This document shows positions 49,098-62,277 of a stretch of 64,000 nt of DNA, piece by piece. Position 1 is the first letter of the stretch. The number at the start of each line of letters is the position of its first letter. The position numbers and the translations under genes were made by a program. Source of the stretch: Thiomargarita sp. (GTDB taxonomy: Bacteria; Pseudomonadota; Gammaproteobacteria; Beggiatoales; Beggiatoaceae); assembly GCA_020726335.1 (NCBI GenBank), contig DYSU01000002.1, positions 1 through 64,000 on the forward strand, in the 5' to 3' direction. The notes beneath the pieces are model-generated. The model was not told the DNA's origin and did no database searches. It was given only the letters and a program-made list of their open reading frames with translations.

Positions 49098-51305
49098 TTA
49101 TTTGAGTTTGTCGTTAAAATAAGGCATGTCTTGCTCGTCGAATAAACGTTGCACTGCGCGCATCCGTCGGTTAAAGCCCTGGACATATTCTTCATTATTG
49201 ACTTCAGGGTTGATGATTTGCGGCACAATAATCACCACCAGTTCCGTGCGTTCAGCGGTTAAGCTGGTGTTTGAAAACAACAAACCGACTTCAGGCACAT
49301 CTTTGAGTTTGGGAATGCCGCGCTTGGAGTTGTTCAAACGGGTTTGAATCAAACCACCCAACACAATCACGCCTTGATCGCGCACGACCACGGACGTTTC
49401 CACTTTGCGTTGATTGAACGTGGGGGATTCTGCAATGTCGCGGTCGGCACCGACGGAAGAAATTTCTTGCGAAACTTCCATGTTGATGATGCCGTCGTCG
49501 TTGATGTGTGGTTTGACTTTGAGAATAATCCCTGTTTGGCGGTATTGCACTTGGTTGGATGTGGTGCTGGTGGTGGTGCTGGTGCTGATGGTGGTGATGG
49601 TGGGTACATCTGATCCGACGTTGATGGACGCTTCTTGGTTGTTTTTGACCAGCAAAGACGGGCGCGACAACAAGGTGACATTGCTGTCGGTGGCAATCAT
49701 GTTGAGCGCGGCGGTTAAACGCCCTGCGATGTGGCCATAGCTCAAACCCAAGGGGCTGATGACCACGCCATCTTCGCCGCGTTTGACTGTGCTGCGAATA
49801 CTGCCCGTATCGCTGCCTAAATTGGTGGCCAGCGCGTTTCGATCACCGATGAGAAAACTCCAATCAATGCCAAATTTGGTGGTGTCAGTCAGTTCAACTT
49901 CAGCCACCACCACGTTGATCATCACTTCTTTGGGAACACGGTCAAGCAAGGCGATGGTGCCAAGCAATTGTTGATAATCACGCGGTGTGGCTTTAACCAC
50001 CAAGCTGTTGGTGTCTTCATCGGCCACGATGTTGATTTTCAATTCGGCAGACACTGCCGTGGGATGGGCTGTGGGCGTGACAGGTTTTGGTTCTTCAGGT
50101 TTGGTTTCTGGCGCATTTTTGGTTTCATCAAGCGGTTGTTCAGGCGCGGCTTCTTTATCGGCGGGAGGCAAAAGGTCTTCATTTTCCTGTTTGAAGGCTT
50201 CGCGCAACGTGGTGGCCAATGAAGCCGCTTTTAAATTGCGCACAGGGTAAATAAAAATCTGCTCACCGCCCGATTCGTTGTGTTCGTCCAACACGTCAAC
50301 CCATTGAGTGATTTGCACAAAACCACGGTTGGGGGGCGCGACCACCAAAACCGCATTCAATCGCTCTAAAGTCAAAATTGAATACGCGGGTTTATTGCCT
50401 TCCACCGCTTTGAGAATATTGTCCAATTCCGCTTGCACCTCTTTGGCTTTGGCATTTTTCAAGCGATACAAACGCATACCGCGATGAACAAATGGGTCAG
50501 CATCGATTAAATTCAACAAACGATTGACCTTGTCTAATTTGTCGGGCGTGGTGACGATGCCCAACGCATTCAACCCATCAAACCTCAACACCCGCCCTTC
50601 AGGTTCAATCAAGGGTTTGATGGAGGCTTCACCCGATTCAAGCGCGACAAAACGCAAGGGCGTGATTTGCAACACCGCAGGTTCGTTGCTGTCGCCCAAG
50701 GTGGCCGATAAACCACCGATTTCATTGGGCAAAACGTCTTGTGATTTTTTGACATGATACACATCGCCTTTTTGCTCCATCACAATGCCCGCATCTTTGA
50801 GCAACAATTGCAACAACGGCCATAAGTCTTTCTTTAATAAAGGTTTATTGGCAGGGGTGCGCATGGTGACTTTGTCGCTGATGGATGAATCAATCAACAT
50901 GGGAATGCCCATCACATCAGAAAATTCTTGCAAAATGTCGCGCAAATCGACTTGTTCATAATCCAACACCACTTTATCTTCATCTTTGAGCAAGGTTTCA
51001 GGCACAGAGGGCGCGGGGTTCTTGGCTTGCGGCATGGTCGGCAAACCGCCATCGTTTTGCATCTGCTTTTTTTCATGTGCAGGCGGAATGATCACTTTGT
51101 TGGGCAAAGTCAACGTTTGTTCAGCCGCTTGTGGTGTTGCACTGCCTTCGCTATCTGACGCTGTCCTAAATTGCTCAACCTCCGCATGGGCTAAATCAAC
51201 AGCCGTCGTAGGTGTTTGAATGTTCTCTGGGGTTGGATTTTGACTACAGGCGGCTAATAAGCCAGAAAAAACAATAAGTAAAACAACACTATTCAATCTA
51301 TTCAT
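49098..51305 (-). CDS. gspD: Type II secretion system secretin GspD, lipoprotein form
   Basis: GspD forms the outer-membrane channel of type II secretion. The 735-residue protein begins with a lipoprotein signal (VLLIVFSGLLAAC) so Cys 20 should be acylated, which would allow insertion without a separate pilotin as in HxcQ-type secretins. After a linker rich in Pro and charged residues comes the N0 domain (VVLDYEQVDLRDILQEFSDV), then N1-N3 with an acidic/proline insertion, then the secretin core with ATDSNVTLLSRPSLLVKNNQEA, VGSDVPTI, a Ser/Thr-rich gate loop, IILKVKPHI and VVRDQGVIVLGGLI. It stands alone, without gspC or gspE. Confidence 0.95.
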   Translation of the reverse strand: MNRLNSVVLLIVFSGLLAACSQNPTPENIQTPTTAVDLAHAEVEQFRTASDSEGSATPQAAEQTLTLPNKVIIPPAHEKKQMQNDGGLPTMPQAKNPAPSVPETLLKDEDKVVLDYEQVDLRDILQEFSDVMGIPMLIDSSISDKVTMRTPANKPLLKKDLWPLLQLLLKDAGIVMEQKGDVYHVKKSQDVLPNEIGGLSATLGDSNEPAVLQITPLRFVALESGEASIKPLIEPEGRVLRFDGLNALGIVTTPDKLDKVNRLLNLIDADPFVHRGMRLYRLKNAKAKEVQAELDNILKAVEGNKPAYSILTLERLNAVLVVAPPNRGFVQITQWVDVLDEHNESGGEQIFIYPVRNLKAASLATTLREAFKQENEDLLPPADKEAAPEQPLDETKNAPETKPEEPKPVTPTAHPTAVSAELKINIVADEDTNSLVVKATPRDYQQLLGTIALLDRVPKEVMINVVVAEVELTDTTKFGIDWSFLIGDRNALATNLGSDTGSIRSTVKRGEDGVVISPLGLSYGHIAGRLTAALNMIATDSNVTLLSRPSLLVKNNQEASINVGSDVPTITTISTSTTTSTTSNQVQYRQTGIILKVKPHINDDGIINMEVSQEISSVGADRDIAESPTFNQRKVETSVVVRDQGVIVLGGLIQTRLNNSKRGIPKLKDVPEVGLLFSNTSLTAERTELVVIIVPQIINPEVNNEEYVQGFNRRMRAVQRLFDEQDMPYFNDKLK

Positions 51306-51408
51306 GTGGGATAATTCATACAGTCACAGCAAAAATATCGTGGCCATTGGGCGGTGGCCGCTATTTTGGCACAGAACGCATGGAAAAAGAAAACTTTTAT
51401 ATGAAACT

Positions 51409-55655
<4,247 letters not shown>

Positions 55656-55704
55656 AACACTCAACCCAAAAAGCACGCATTATAACAACAGAGGGCATAA
55701 AAAG

Positions 55705-57159
55705 GTGAATTTACCCGAGGCTTTATACACCGCCGCTAAAACGCGGTATATGGACACGCTCAGCATCCAGCATGGTTTAACGGGGCTGTGTTTGATGGAA
55801 CGCGCAGGCTGGGCAGTGTTTCGCCATCTGCCCGCGCCACCTACCAAAGTGTGCGTGGTCACAGGTGCGGGCAACAATGCAGGCGATGGCTTTGTCGTTG
55901 CCCGTTTGGCGCATTTGGCGGGGCATTCGGTCAGTGTGTTGGCGGTCAATCCGCCTGAAAAACTCAACGGTGACGCAGGGCGAACCTATCGCTATTTGAC
56001 GGCCACAGGAATCCACGCCCAACCCTTTGAAAACGCGCCGTTATCCGCTGATGTGATTGTGGATGCCGTACTTGGCACGGGTTTGAACCGAGAAGTGACG
56101 GGGCTGTATCGCCAAGCGATTGAAGCCATCAATGCCTGCTTGGCCCATAAAATCGCCGTTGATCTGCCTTCAGGCTTGGATGCTGACACAGGTTGCGCCC
56201 GTCCTCTGGCCGTTAATGCCGATGTCACGGTCAGTTTCATCGGGTTAAAACGCGGTTTGCTCACCGCCGATGGCGTGGCCTGTTGTGGTCAACTTTTTTT
56301 TGATGATTTACAAGTACCTGCAAGCGTTTTTTCCGCCGTGGCCAGCGATTGCCAGCGTTTATCATGGCCTGCATTAAAGTGCCAAATCAAACCACGTTTA
56401 GCCAACGCCCACAAAGGCCATTTTGGCCATGTGTTGGTCATCGGTGGTGAAGCAGGGTTCAGCGGTGCGGCGCGCTTGGCGGCGATGGCGGCGGCGCGCA
56501 CGGGTGCGGGTTTGGTCAGCGTCGCTTGTCGTCCACCCTTGGCGGCGCAAATCAACGCCCAATGCCCCGAATTGATGAGCCACGATGTGGCAAACGATGC
56601 ACAATTACAGCCTTTATTGCAAAAAGCCAGCGTGGTGGCCATCGGCACGGGTTTGGGACAAAGCGATTGGGCAAAAGCGTTGCTATCGGCGGCCATCGCC
56701 TGCAACAAACCCTTGGTGATGGATGCCGATGCGCTGAATTTGCTGGCGAAATCACCGCAAACTGTGCCGCAAGCGGTGTTCACCCCCCATCCTGCGGAAG
56801 CGGCGCGCTTGTTGGCGTGTGACACTCAAACCGTGCAAGCGGACCGTTTCGCCGCTGTGCAACGTTTGCAACGGCAATACAGCGGGGTTTGGCTGTTGAA
56901 AGGCGCGGGCAGTTTGCTTTATGCGGGCGAAAAGACTTATCTGGCCGCAGTGGGCAATGCGGGCATGGCCAGCGGCGGCATGGGTGATGTGTTGACGGGG
57001 GTTATCGCGGGTTTGTTGGCGCAAGGATTTGAACCGTTGTTGGCGGCGCAAATGGGGGTGATGGTTCATGGGCTGGCCGCCGACCGCGCCGCAGTGCAAG
57101 GTCAACGCGGTTTGTTGGCCAGCGATTTGTTGCCAAAAATTCGCAACTTGTTGAATTAA
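55705..57159 (+). CDS. nnr: Bifunctional NAD(P)HX epimerase / ADP-dependent dehydratase
   Basis: This protein repairs hydrated NADH and NADPH. The N-terminal NnrE domain (about 1-210) has [18 protein letters not shown] and [15 protein letters not shown] plus [15 protein letters not shown]; the C-terminal NnrD domain (about 220-484) has [48 protein letters not shown] and [25 protein letters not shown]. The GTG at 55705 was chosen because GAGGG lies nine bases upstream; the frame is open further back to 55633, which would overlap tex. tsaE, amiB and mutL, its usual neighbours, are absent. Its stop overlaps that of mlaE by three of four bases. Confidence 0.95.
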   Translation: MNLPEALYTAAKTRYMDTLSIQHGLTGLCLMERAGWAVFRHLPAPPTKVCVVTGAGNNAGDGFVVARLAHLAGHSVSVLAVNPPEKLNGDAGRTYRYLTATGIHAQPFENAPLSADVIVDAVLGTGLNREVTGLYRQAIEAINACLAHKIAVDLPSGLDADTGCARPLAVNADVTVSFIGLKRGLLTADGVACCGQLFFDDLQVPASVFSAVASDCQRLSWPALKCQIKPRLANAHKGHFGHVLVIGGEAGFSGAARLAAMAAARTGAGLVSVACRPPLAAQINAQCPELMSHDVANDAQLQPLLQKASVVAIGTGLGQSDWAKALLSAAIACNKPLVMDADALNLLAKSPQTVPQAVFTPHPAEAARLLACDTQTVQADRFAAVQRLQRQYSGVWLLKGAGSLLYAGEKTYLAAVGNAGMASGGMGDVLTGVIAGLLAQGFEPLLAAQMGVMVHGLAADRAAVQGQRGLLASDLLPKIRNLLN

Positions 57160-57932
57160 AACATTAAAGCGGTGAGTAAAAAATCCAGTCCCAAGGTGGC
57201 AAACGCGCTGAACACCACGGTGCGGGTGGTGGCACGGCTCACGCCTTCGGACGTGGGCAACGCGTCATAGCCTTCAAACACCGCAATCCACGTCACCACC
57301 AAGCCAAACACAATGCTTTTGATGATGCCGTTGAACACGTCGCTGAAAAAATCAACTTTTTCACTCATTTGCCAATACGCGCCTGCATCCACGCCAATCA
57401 TGTCAACCACCACCAAATGGCCGCCTAAAATGCCAATCGCGCTAAAAATGACCGCCAATAGAGGCATGGCCAAAAACCCCGCCAAAAAACGCGGCGCAAT
57501 CACCCGTTTGAGGGGGTCAACCGCCATCATTTCCATGCCTGACAATTGTTCAGTGGCTTTCATCAAGCCGATTTCAGCGGTCAACGCCGAGCCTGCGCGC
57601 CCTGAAAACAACAATGACGACAACACAGGGCCTAATTCGCGCACCAACGACAAGGCCACCACCAAACCCAGCGATTCGGTTGCGCCAAAATCGACCAAGG
57701 TATTATAGCCTTGCAGACCCAACACCATGCCGACAAACAAGCCTGAAACCAAAATCAACGCCAGAGACAGCACGCCGACCGAATAAAGTTGGGCCATCAG
57801 CAAACGCGGGCGCATCAACACCGAAGGAATACCCCCCAGCACATGCAGAAAAAACAACATCGCACGGCCCAAGGTTTGGAAAATATTTAAAGTGTCATGG
57901 CCTAAGTGCTGGAAAACTTTAAGAATATTCAT
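57156..57932 (-). CDS. mlaE: Phospholipid transport permease MlaE
   Basis: MlaE is the membrane subunit of the MlaFEDB complex that moves phospholipids between the inner and outer membranes. The 258-residue protein has [21 protein letters not shown], the block [27 protein letters not shown] and [17 protein letters not shown], then [15 protein letters not shown]. The start at 57932 gives the standard family N-terminus and overlaps mlaF by four bases (ATGA). mlaD, mlaC and mlaB, normally next, are missing: the opposite-strand nnr gene follows. Confidence 0.96.
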   Translation of the reverse strand: MNILKVFQHLGHDTLNIFQTLGRAMLFFLHVLGGIPSVLMRPRLLMAQLYSVGVLSLALILVSGLFVGMVLGLQGYNTLVDFGATESLGLVVALSLVRELGPVLSSLLFSGRAGSALTAEIGLMKATEQLSGMEMMAVDPLKRVIAPRFLAGFLAMPLLAVIFSAIGILGGHLVVVDMIGVDAGAYWQMSEKVDFFSDVFNGIIKSIVFGLVVTWIAVFEGYDALPTSEGVSRATTRTVVFSAFATLGLDFLLTALMF

Positions 57933-58732
57933 CGTAATAAATCGTCGCGGTAGTCTAAGGCAGGGTAGTGAAACGGCACAGGGCCATCGGCTTGGGCGTG
58001 GATAAATTGATGCACCCATTCGGATTGAGAATGGCGAATTTCAGCATTGGTGCCATGACCAACCACTTTGCCGTGGGATAATACATAAACATAATCAGCA
58101 ATTTGCAAAGTTTCATTGACATCGTGCGACACCACAATGCTGGTCAAATCCAACGCTTGGTTGATGGTGCGAATCAAGCGCACCAAAACGCCCATGGAAA
58201 TCGGGTCTTGGCCTGTGAACGGTTCATCATACATCACCATCATTGGGTCAAGCGCAATTGCCCGCGCCAAAGCCACCCGCCGTGCCATGCCGCCTGATAA
58301 TTCGCTGGGCATCAAGCGATGCGCGCCGCGTAAACCCACCGCTTGCAGTTTCATCAACACCAACGTGCGAATCATGGATTCAGGCAAATTGGTGTGTTCG
58401 CGCAATGGGAAAGCGACATTGTCGAACACGCTGATGTCAGTCAACAATGCACCGCTTTGAAACAACATCCCCATGCGACGGCGCAGTTGATACAATTTGT
58501 TGGTGGATAAACGGCTGATGTTTTGCTCTTCCACCCAAATATGGCCCGCATCAGGACGCAATTGGCCGCCGATGAGTTTCAGCAACGTGGTTTTGCCTGT
58601 GCCGCTGGGTCCCATGATGGCGGTGATTTTGCCACGTTGAATGTCTAAATCAATGTCATCAAAAATATAACGCGCACCGCGAGAGAATTTTAATTGCCTG
58701 ATTTTTACGACAATGGGATTGTTATCGGGCAT
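57929..58732 (-). CDS. mlaF: Phospholipid transport ATP-binding protein MlaF
   Basis: MlaF powers the MlaE permease. The 267-residue ABC protein has Walker [26 protein letters not shown], signature [15 protein letters not shown], Walker [15 protein letters not shown] and the switch His in VVSHD, matching MlaF in detail. A C-terminal extension ([14 protein letters not shown]) is family-typical. The ATG at 58732 has AAGGAG eleven bases upstream; a TTG three codons before is too near it. The AT-rich cassette ends just upstream of this gene. Confidence 0.96.
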   Translation of the reverse strand: MPDNNPIVVKIRQLKFSRGARYIFDDIDLDIQRGKITAIMGPSGTGKTTLLKLIGGQLRPDAGHIWVEEQNISRLSTNKLYQLRRRMGMLFQSGALLTDISVFDNVAFPLREHTNLPESMIRTLVLMKLQAVGLRGAHRLMPSELSGGMARRVALARAIALDPMMVMYDEPFTGQDPISMGVLVRLIRTINQALDLTSIVVSHDVNETLQIADYVYVLSHGKVVGHGTNAEIRHSQSEWVHQFIHAQADGPVPFHYPALDYRDDLLR

Positions 58733-58782
58733 TGAAGTCAAAACTCCTTATAAAACTGATATTTAATACTTTTTTCTCTTGA

Positions 58783-59301
58783 TTATTTGATTATATTATG
58801 AATTTCTTCTTTACTTAAAAAGTCAAAAGGAATTATCTTTACTGATTTAATCAACGGCGAGAGTGCGTTTTGTAAATCTATAGATAAATGATTAAAAGCA
58901 TGTACAGAAGACTTATTTTTATCACAAAGAACTAAAATCAAAATTAATTCTTTTTTATGCAATTTTTCATGCTTGATAGTGAATTTTGTAGGCATTTTAA
59001 ATAAAATAACCAAACTACCTAAAACTTTAAAGCGGATTTCTTTGATTATATCTTTCTTCAACTCTTTTTCTGTTTTATTTTTAGATAAATCTTCTTTTTG
59101 TTTACTTAAATCAGATAGTTCAATAAAGGCAATGCGTTGTTTTCTTAAATATAAGTAATCACAACAATTATAATTAGACAAGCCTAATATTTTACGAATA
59201 CTGTCATTTTTATCATCCATACACAACGCCTTCAGTTGTGTTGTTTCATCAGGAAAGCGGTGACATTCAAGGTTAATGCTTTTTAGATATTTAAGTAGCA
59301 T
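58783..59301 (-). CDS. Small protein of unknown function, partner of the adjacent ATPase (possible nuclease-like fold)
   Basis: The 172-residue protein is rich in Lys, Leu and Ile and has no signal peptide or membrane helix. Around residues 45-64 it reads NCCDYLYLRKQRIAFIELSD: an Asp, then about a dozen residues later a strand ending in Glu-Leu-Ser. This resembles the D...ExK core of restriction-type nucleases, but the Lys is Ser, so activity is doubtful; the comparison is inference. A second half with KELILILVLCDKNKSS and SVKIIPFDF adds two more strands. The ATG is four bases after the ATPase stop, with GGAAA in front, so the two are co-translated. No family is recognised. Confidence 0.65.
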   Translation of the reverse strand: MLLKYLKSINLECHRFPDETTQLKALCMDDKNDSIRKILGLSNYNCCDYLYLRKQRIAFIELSDLSKQKEDLSKNKTEKELKKDIIKEIRFKVLGSLVILFKMPTKFTIKHEKLHKKELILILVLCDKNKSSVHAFNHLSIDLQNALSPLIKSVKIIPFDFLSKEEIHNIIK

Positions 59302-59305
59302 GAAT

Positions 59306-60673
59306 TTACAAGGTTTCCATATATAGTTTAAAAAATGGATCGCTCAATTCTTGCTGGATGACATTTAATTTAGTCATAAAATCATCTTTTTCGTGGATTG
59401 TATTGCCTTCAATAGTTAAGCAATTCAAGGCAATTAAAGACTGCGCTTGTTCATCTTTTTTAGAGATAACTTCTAAATATTTAATAATATCATTACTGTG
59501 TGTTGCCAGCATTACATTAACCCCCGCTTTGGCCAATTGGTATAATACTTGAATTAATACCACTTGCCATGCAGGATGTAAATGCGCTTCAGGTTCATCT
59601 ATAAATAAAAAAGAATTTTCGTCAATTAAATTCTGTTTAAGCAATAAACCAATCATCCCCAAATTAGCCACGCCCAATGCAGTGGTATTGATTGGATAGC
59701 TTGCTTTCTTATCCTGAAAAACAAAACTGCCATCCGCCGATAACTTAAGTTGTCCCCCAATGGTGCTTTCTATTTCTTCAGATCTTTCTTTAAACTTAGG
59801 CTCTTCCATCGTTTTTAGATTTAACAAGCTGATTAAATCGTAGAAATGTTGTGGAACACCAATTAAATGTTTGTCTCGTTGTTGTAATTGAATTAATAGA
59901 TTTTCTAATGCGGGTTTTAATTTCAAATAAATGGGTGAATCTAAATAAATAACTTGAGAAAAATTTTTAATTTCATTCAGGGTGACAATTGCTAACGAAA
60001 AAACAATATTATCCTTATCACTTATTTCAATTTCACCCAAGCTACTGATATTAAATTTTGTTTTGTTACTACCTTCGTTATTTATAAAATAATTTAACGC
60101 AGGTACCTGAAAATTTCTTTTTAGCTGACTTTTAAATTTAGTTTTTAATTGAGTTTCCAACAAATTTTTAGGTTTTTCTAAAAAAGCTGTTAGCGCGTTT
60201 ATTTCGGCACCTAATTGATCTATAACATGCTTTACTGGATCAGTATATTTTCTTTCTTTGGTTGTTAATTTTTCTTTATAAGAAGAGAGTTGCATTTTTA
60301 AATTTTCAATATCATTTTTTAGATATGAAATATTATCGATTTCCATCCTTAAAGAAAGGTTGTTGTTTTTCCTAATTTCATTTTCTATACGTACTAAATT
60401 TACAGTCATTAAACTTGTAAATTCTTTATCTTTTTCTGAAGAATAGGGTATCAGTAAAGATAATCTATCAATTAAGGTAATTATTTGGTTTATTTTTTCA
60501 AATAAATCCATCCACAAATCAATAGTATGTATTGATTTAAAAAAGCTATATAATGCTTTAGAAACAAAGGTTTTCCCTGAATTGTTTTTTCCTGCCAAAA
60601 TGGTTAAATTATTGACTTCAATCTGGGCTTGTTTTAGTTTTCCAAAGTTCTTAATATCAAGTGATAATTTCAT
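59306..60673 (-). CDS. SMC/ABC-like AAA-family ATPase (AAA_15/AAA_21 type), putative defence protein
   Basis: The 455-residue protein starts KLSLDIKNFGKLKQAQIEV, as in RecF/SMC-like ATPases, with Walker A GKNNSGKT at 28-35. A long helical region with coiled-coil character spans about 45-180. The second half holds an ABC-like signature area (TALGVANLGMIG), Walker B FLFIDEPEAHLHP at 355-367 and the switch His in LATHSND (His 392). Both halves of a dimeric ABC ATPase head are present. Such ATPases act in several anti-phage systems with an effector gene next to them, and here a small unknown gene follows by four bases. There is no TOPRIM domain, so it is not an OLD nuclease. Function is not proven. 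Confidence 0.85.
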   Translation of the reverse strand: MKLSLDIKNFGKLKQAQIEVNNLTILAGKNNSGKTFVSKALYSFFKSIHTIDLWMDLFEKINQIITLIDRLSLLIPYSSEKDKEFTSLMTVNLVRIENEIRKNNNLSLRMEIDNISYLKNDIENLKMQLSSYKEKLTTKERKYTDPVKHVIDQLGAEINALTAFLEKPKNLLETQLKTKFKSQLKRNFQVPALNYFINNEGSNKTKFNISSLGEIEISDKDNIVFSLAIVTLNEIKNFSQVIYLDSPIYLKLKPALENLLIQLQQRDKHLIGVPQHFYDLISLLNLKTMEEPKFKERSEEIESTIGGQLKLSADGSFVFQDKKASYPINTTALGVANLGMIGLLLKQNLIDENSFLFIDEPEAHLHPAWQVVLIQVLYQLAKAGVNVMLATHSNDIIKYLEVISKKDEQAQSLIALNCLTIEGNTIHEKDDFMTKLNVIQQELSDPFFKLYMETL

Positions 60674-60682
60674 AATAGAGGG

Positions 60683-60713
60683 TTTATAGCACAGTTTTTA
60701 TAAATTACGTCAA
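60683..60713 (-). promoter_or_regulatory. Promoter of the ATPase cassette
   Basis: On the minus strand TTGACG (60713-60708), a 19-base spacer and an extended -10 TGCTATAAA (60691-60683) lie directly before the ATPase ATG. The long spacer is partly offset by the extended -10. It overlaps the end of the upstream gene, so the cassette has its own promoter. Confidence 0.55.
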
Positions 60714-60714
60714 A

Positions 60715-61791
60715 TTAAGTCAACGGCAAAGTAAAATAAAACCGACTGCCTTTGCCTTCTTCACTGCTTACGCCGACAGTGCCTTGATGTGATTCAACAA
60801 TTTTTTTGACAATCGCTAAACCCAAGCCAATGCTTTTTTCACCGCCTGTGGGGCGCACGCCTGCTTTTTGAAATGCGCCAAACAGGGCTTGTTGTTGGGC
60901 TTTGGCAATGCCCGGCCCTTCGTCAATCACCGAGACTTCAACACACCGGTCTTTTTGTTGTAGCATCACCAAAATGTGGGTGCCTTCGGGGGAATATTTT
61001 ACCGCATTGGTAATGAAATTATCCAATACTTGGCCTAAGCGGTCGGCATCAAAAAAGAGCATTTGGCTGTTGGGAATGCAGGTGTTGATTTCAATGTTTT
61101 TATGTTTGGCATTCATATTAGCCAAGCGCACGCGATAATGAATGAGTTTGACCAAGTCATCTTGTTTGGGATTAAGGTCAAATTTTCCACTTTCAATCAC
61201 GCTGATGTCGAGTAAGTCATTGACTGTGTTGAGCATTTCTTGACTGACTTGGTGAATGATGCCTAAAAATTCGCGCTGGTGTTTTTCGTCCATGGGGTTT
61301 TCCAACATCAGTTGGCTAAAACCCATGATGGAGGTCAAAGGGCTGCGTAAATCATGCGCCGCCATGCCAAGAAATTTGTTTTTTTGTTCATCCATTTCGC
61401 GCAATTTTTGATGATAATGGATGATGCGACTGCCGACATCCAAACGACTGCGCAGTTCTTCGGGTTGCACGGGTTTGGATAAAAAGTCATCCGCGCCTGC
61501 ATCTAAGCCCGTGACGATGTCTTCTTTGGAATTTTTGCTGGTGAGTAGAATAATGTAAGTGAACGGCGTATTTTTATTTTTGCTTTGTTTGATGCGTTGG
61601 CAAAGTTCAATACCATCCATATTGGGCATCATCCAGTCGATGAGGGCCAAATTAGGCGGGTCTTCATGGGTGATGATGTTCCATGCAATCATGCCGTCGG
61701 CGGCAACAATGGGTTGATAGCCCCAAGTACGCACCCATTCTTCGACCACCACCCGCGATGTTGCTGAATCTTCAGCAATTAAAACTTTCAT
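60715..61791 (-). CDS. Receiver-histidine kinase hybrid (REC-HisKA-HATPase)
   Basis: The 358-residue cytoplasmic protein has an N-terminal receiver domain with the acidic pair ED (7-8), phosphoacceptor Asp 52 (ALIDWMMPNMDG) and Lys 106 (FLSKPVQ). A linker leads to the HisKA domain with AAHDLRSPLTSIMGFS, where His 146 is the phosphorylation site, then a HATPase domain with the N box VLDNFITNAVKY, G1 DEGPGIA and G2 SIGLGLAIV. It follows an Hpt gene by five bases, so a phosphorelay between the two is likely. There is no sensor or membrane domain; input must come through the receiver or a partner. Output is unknown. Confidence 0.92.
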   Translation of the reverse strand: MKVLIAEDSATSRVVVEEWVRTWGYQPIVAADGMIAWNIITHEDPPNLALIDWMMPNMDGIELCQRIKQSKNKNTPFTYIILLTSKNSKEDIVTGLDAGADDFLSKPVQPEELRSRLDVGSRIIHYHQKLREMDEQKNKFLGMAAHDLRSPLTSIMGFSQLMLENPMDEKHQREFLGIIHQVSQEMLNTVNDLLDISVIESGKFDLNPKQDDLVKLIHYRVRLANMNAKHKNIEINTCIPNSQMLFFDADRLGQVLDNFITNAVKYSPEGTHILVMLQQKDRCVEVSVIDEGPGIAKAQQQALFGAFQKAGVRPTGGEKSIGLGLAIVKKIVESHQGTVGVSSEEGKGSRFYFTLPLT

Positions 61792-61796
61792 GAACC

Positions 61797-62189
61797 TTAT
61801 TCCGTGGTATTAAGCCAATATTGGTGTACTTGTGACAAGGCTTGTTCTAATTGAGGTAATAAATTGGCAAGTGCAGGCCATTGCCCTGACTGCGCCGCTT
61901 GCTCTGCTTGAGAGGCAATTTCTGCCACATGTAATGCGCCCACTGTGCGTGAATCACCTTTAATCGTATGCAACAACTGCTGTGTTTGTAATAGATTTTG
62001 GTTTAGTTTAACGTTTTCTGTTAATTGTTTCATTTGTTTTGGTATTTCAGCAAAAAAAACCGCCATAAGACGTTGTAACAGCAGAAAATTATGGGTCATT
62101 TCTGATTTAAACTGTAAAATGGGTAAATTCATGGGCGCGAACACATCATTGTGTGGTTGTTGAAAATCATTTCCATCTATGGACAACAT
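61797..62189 (-). CDS. Hpt domain phosphotransfer protein
   Basis: The 130-residue protein is mostly helical with LLHTIKGDSRTVGA, the Hpt signature, where His 74 takes up phosphate. The N-terminal 25 residues (MLSIDGNDFQQPHNDVFAP) look unstructured. AGGGAA lies five bases before the ATG. It is the first gene of the pair with the receiver-kinase hybrid, 5 bases apart, and is divergent from metG. Confidence 0.88.
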   Translation of the reverse strand: MLSIDGNDFQQPHNDVFAPMNLPILQFKSEMTHNFLLLQRLMAVFFAEIPKQMKQLTENVKLNQNLLQTQQLLHTIKGDSRTVGALHVAEIASQAEQAAQSGQWPALANLLPQLEQALSQVHQYWLNTTE

Positions 62190-62216
62190 TGAAATTCCCT
62201 TTTATTCATGGTTTAT

Positions 62217-62225
62217 TGCTATAAT
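62217..62225 (+). promoter_or_regulatory. Extended -10 promoter of metG
   Basis: TGCTATAAT is a perfect extended -10 element 52 bases before the metG ATG. No good -35 box is visible, which fits promoters of the extended type. Confidence 0.6.
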
Positions 62226-62277
62226 ATTTCAGATGTTACCGTACGCAAGTTGCTTGCCACAATGAACCAAAACCACC

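Larger units (their letters stand above)
58742..60714 (-). other. AT-rich island carrying a two-gene ATPase cassette
   Basis: Base composition changes abruptly here. A hand count gives 13 of 60 G or C at 58921-58980, against 30 of 60 at 58141-58200 in mlaF. The island holds exactly two co-oriented genes and its own promoter, and lies between intact housekeeping (mlaF) and signalling genes. No transposase, integrase or direct repeats were seen at its edges. The composition suggests acquisition from another genome. Confidence 0.7.

Noticed and set aside
59306-60673. OLD-family nuclease or PARIS AriA assignment
   Set aside because: No TOPRIM domain follows the ATPase, and the neighbour is too short and lacks TOPRIM features expected of AriB.
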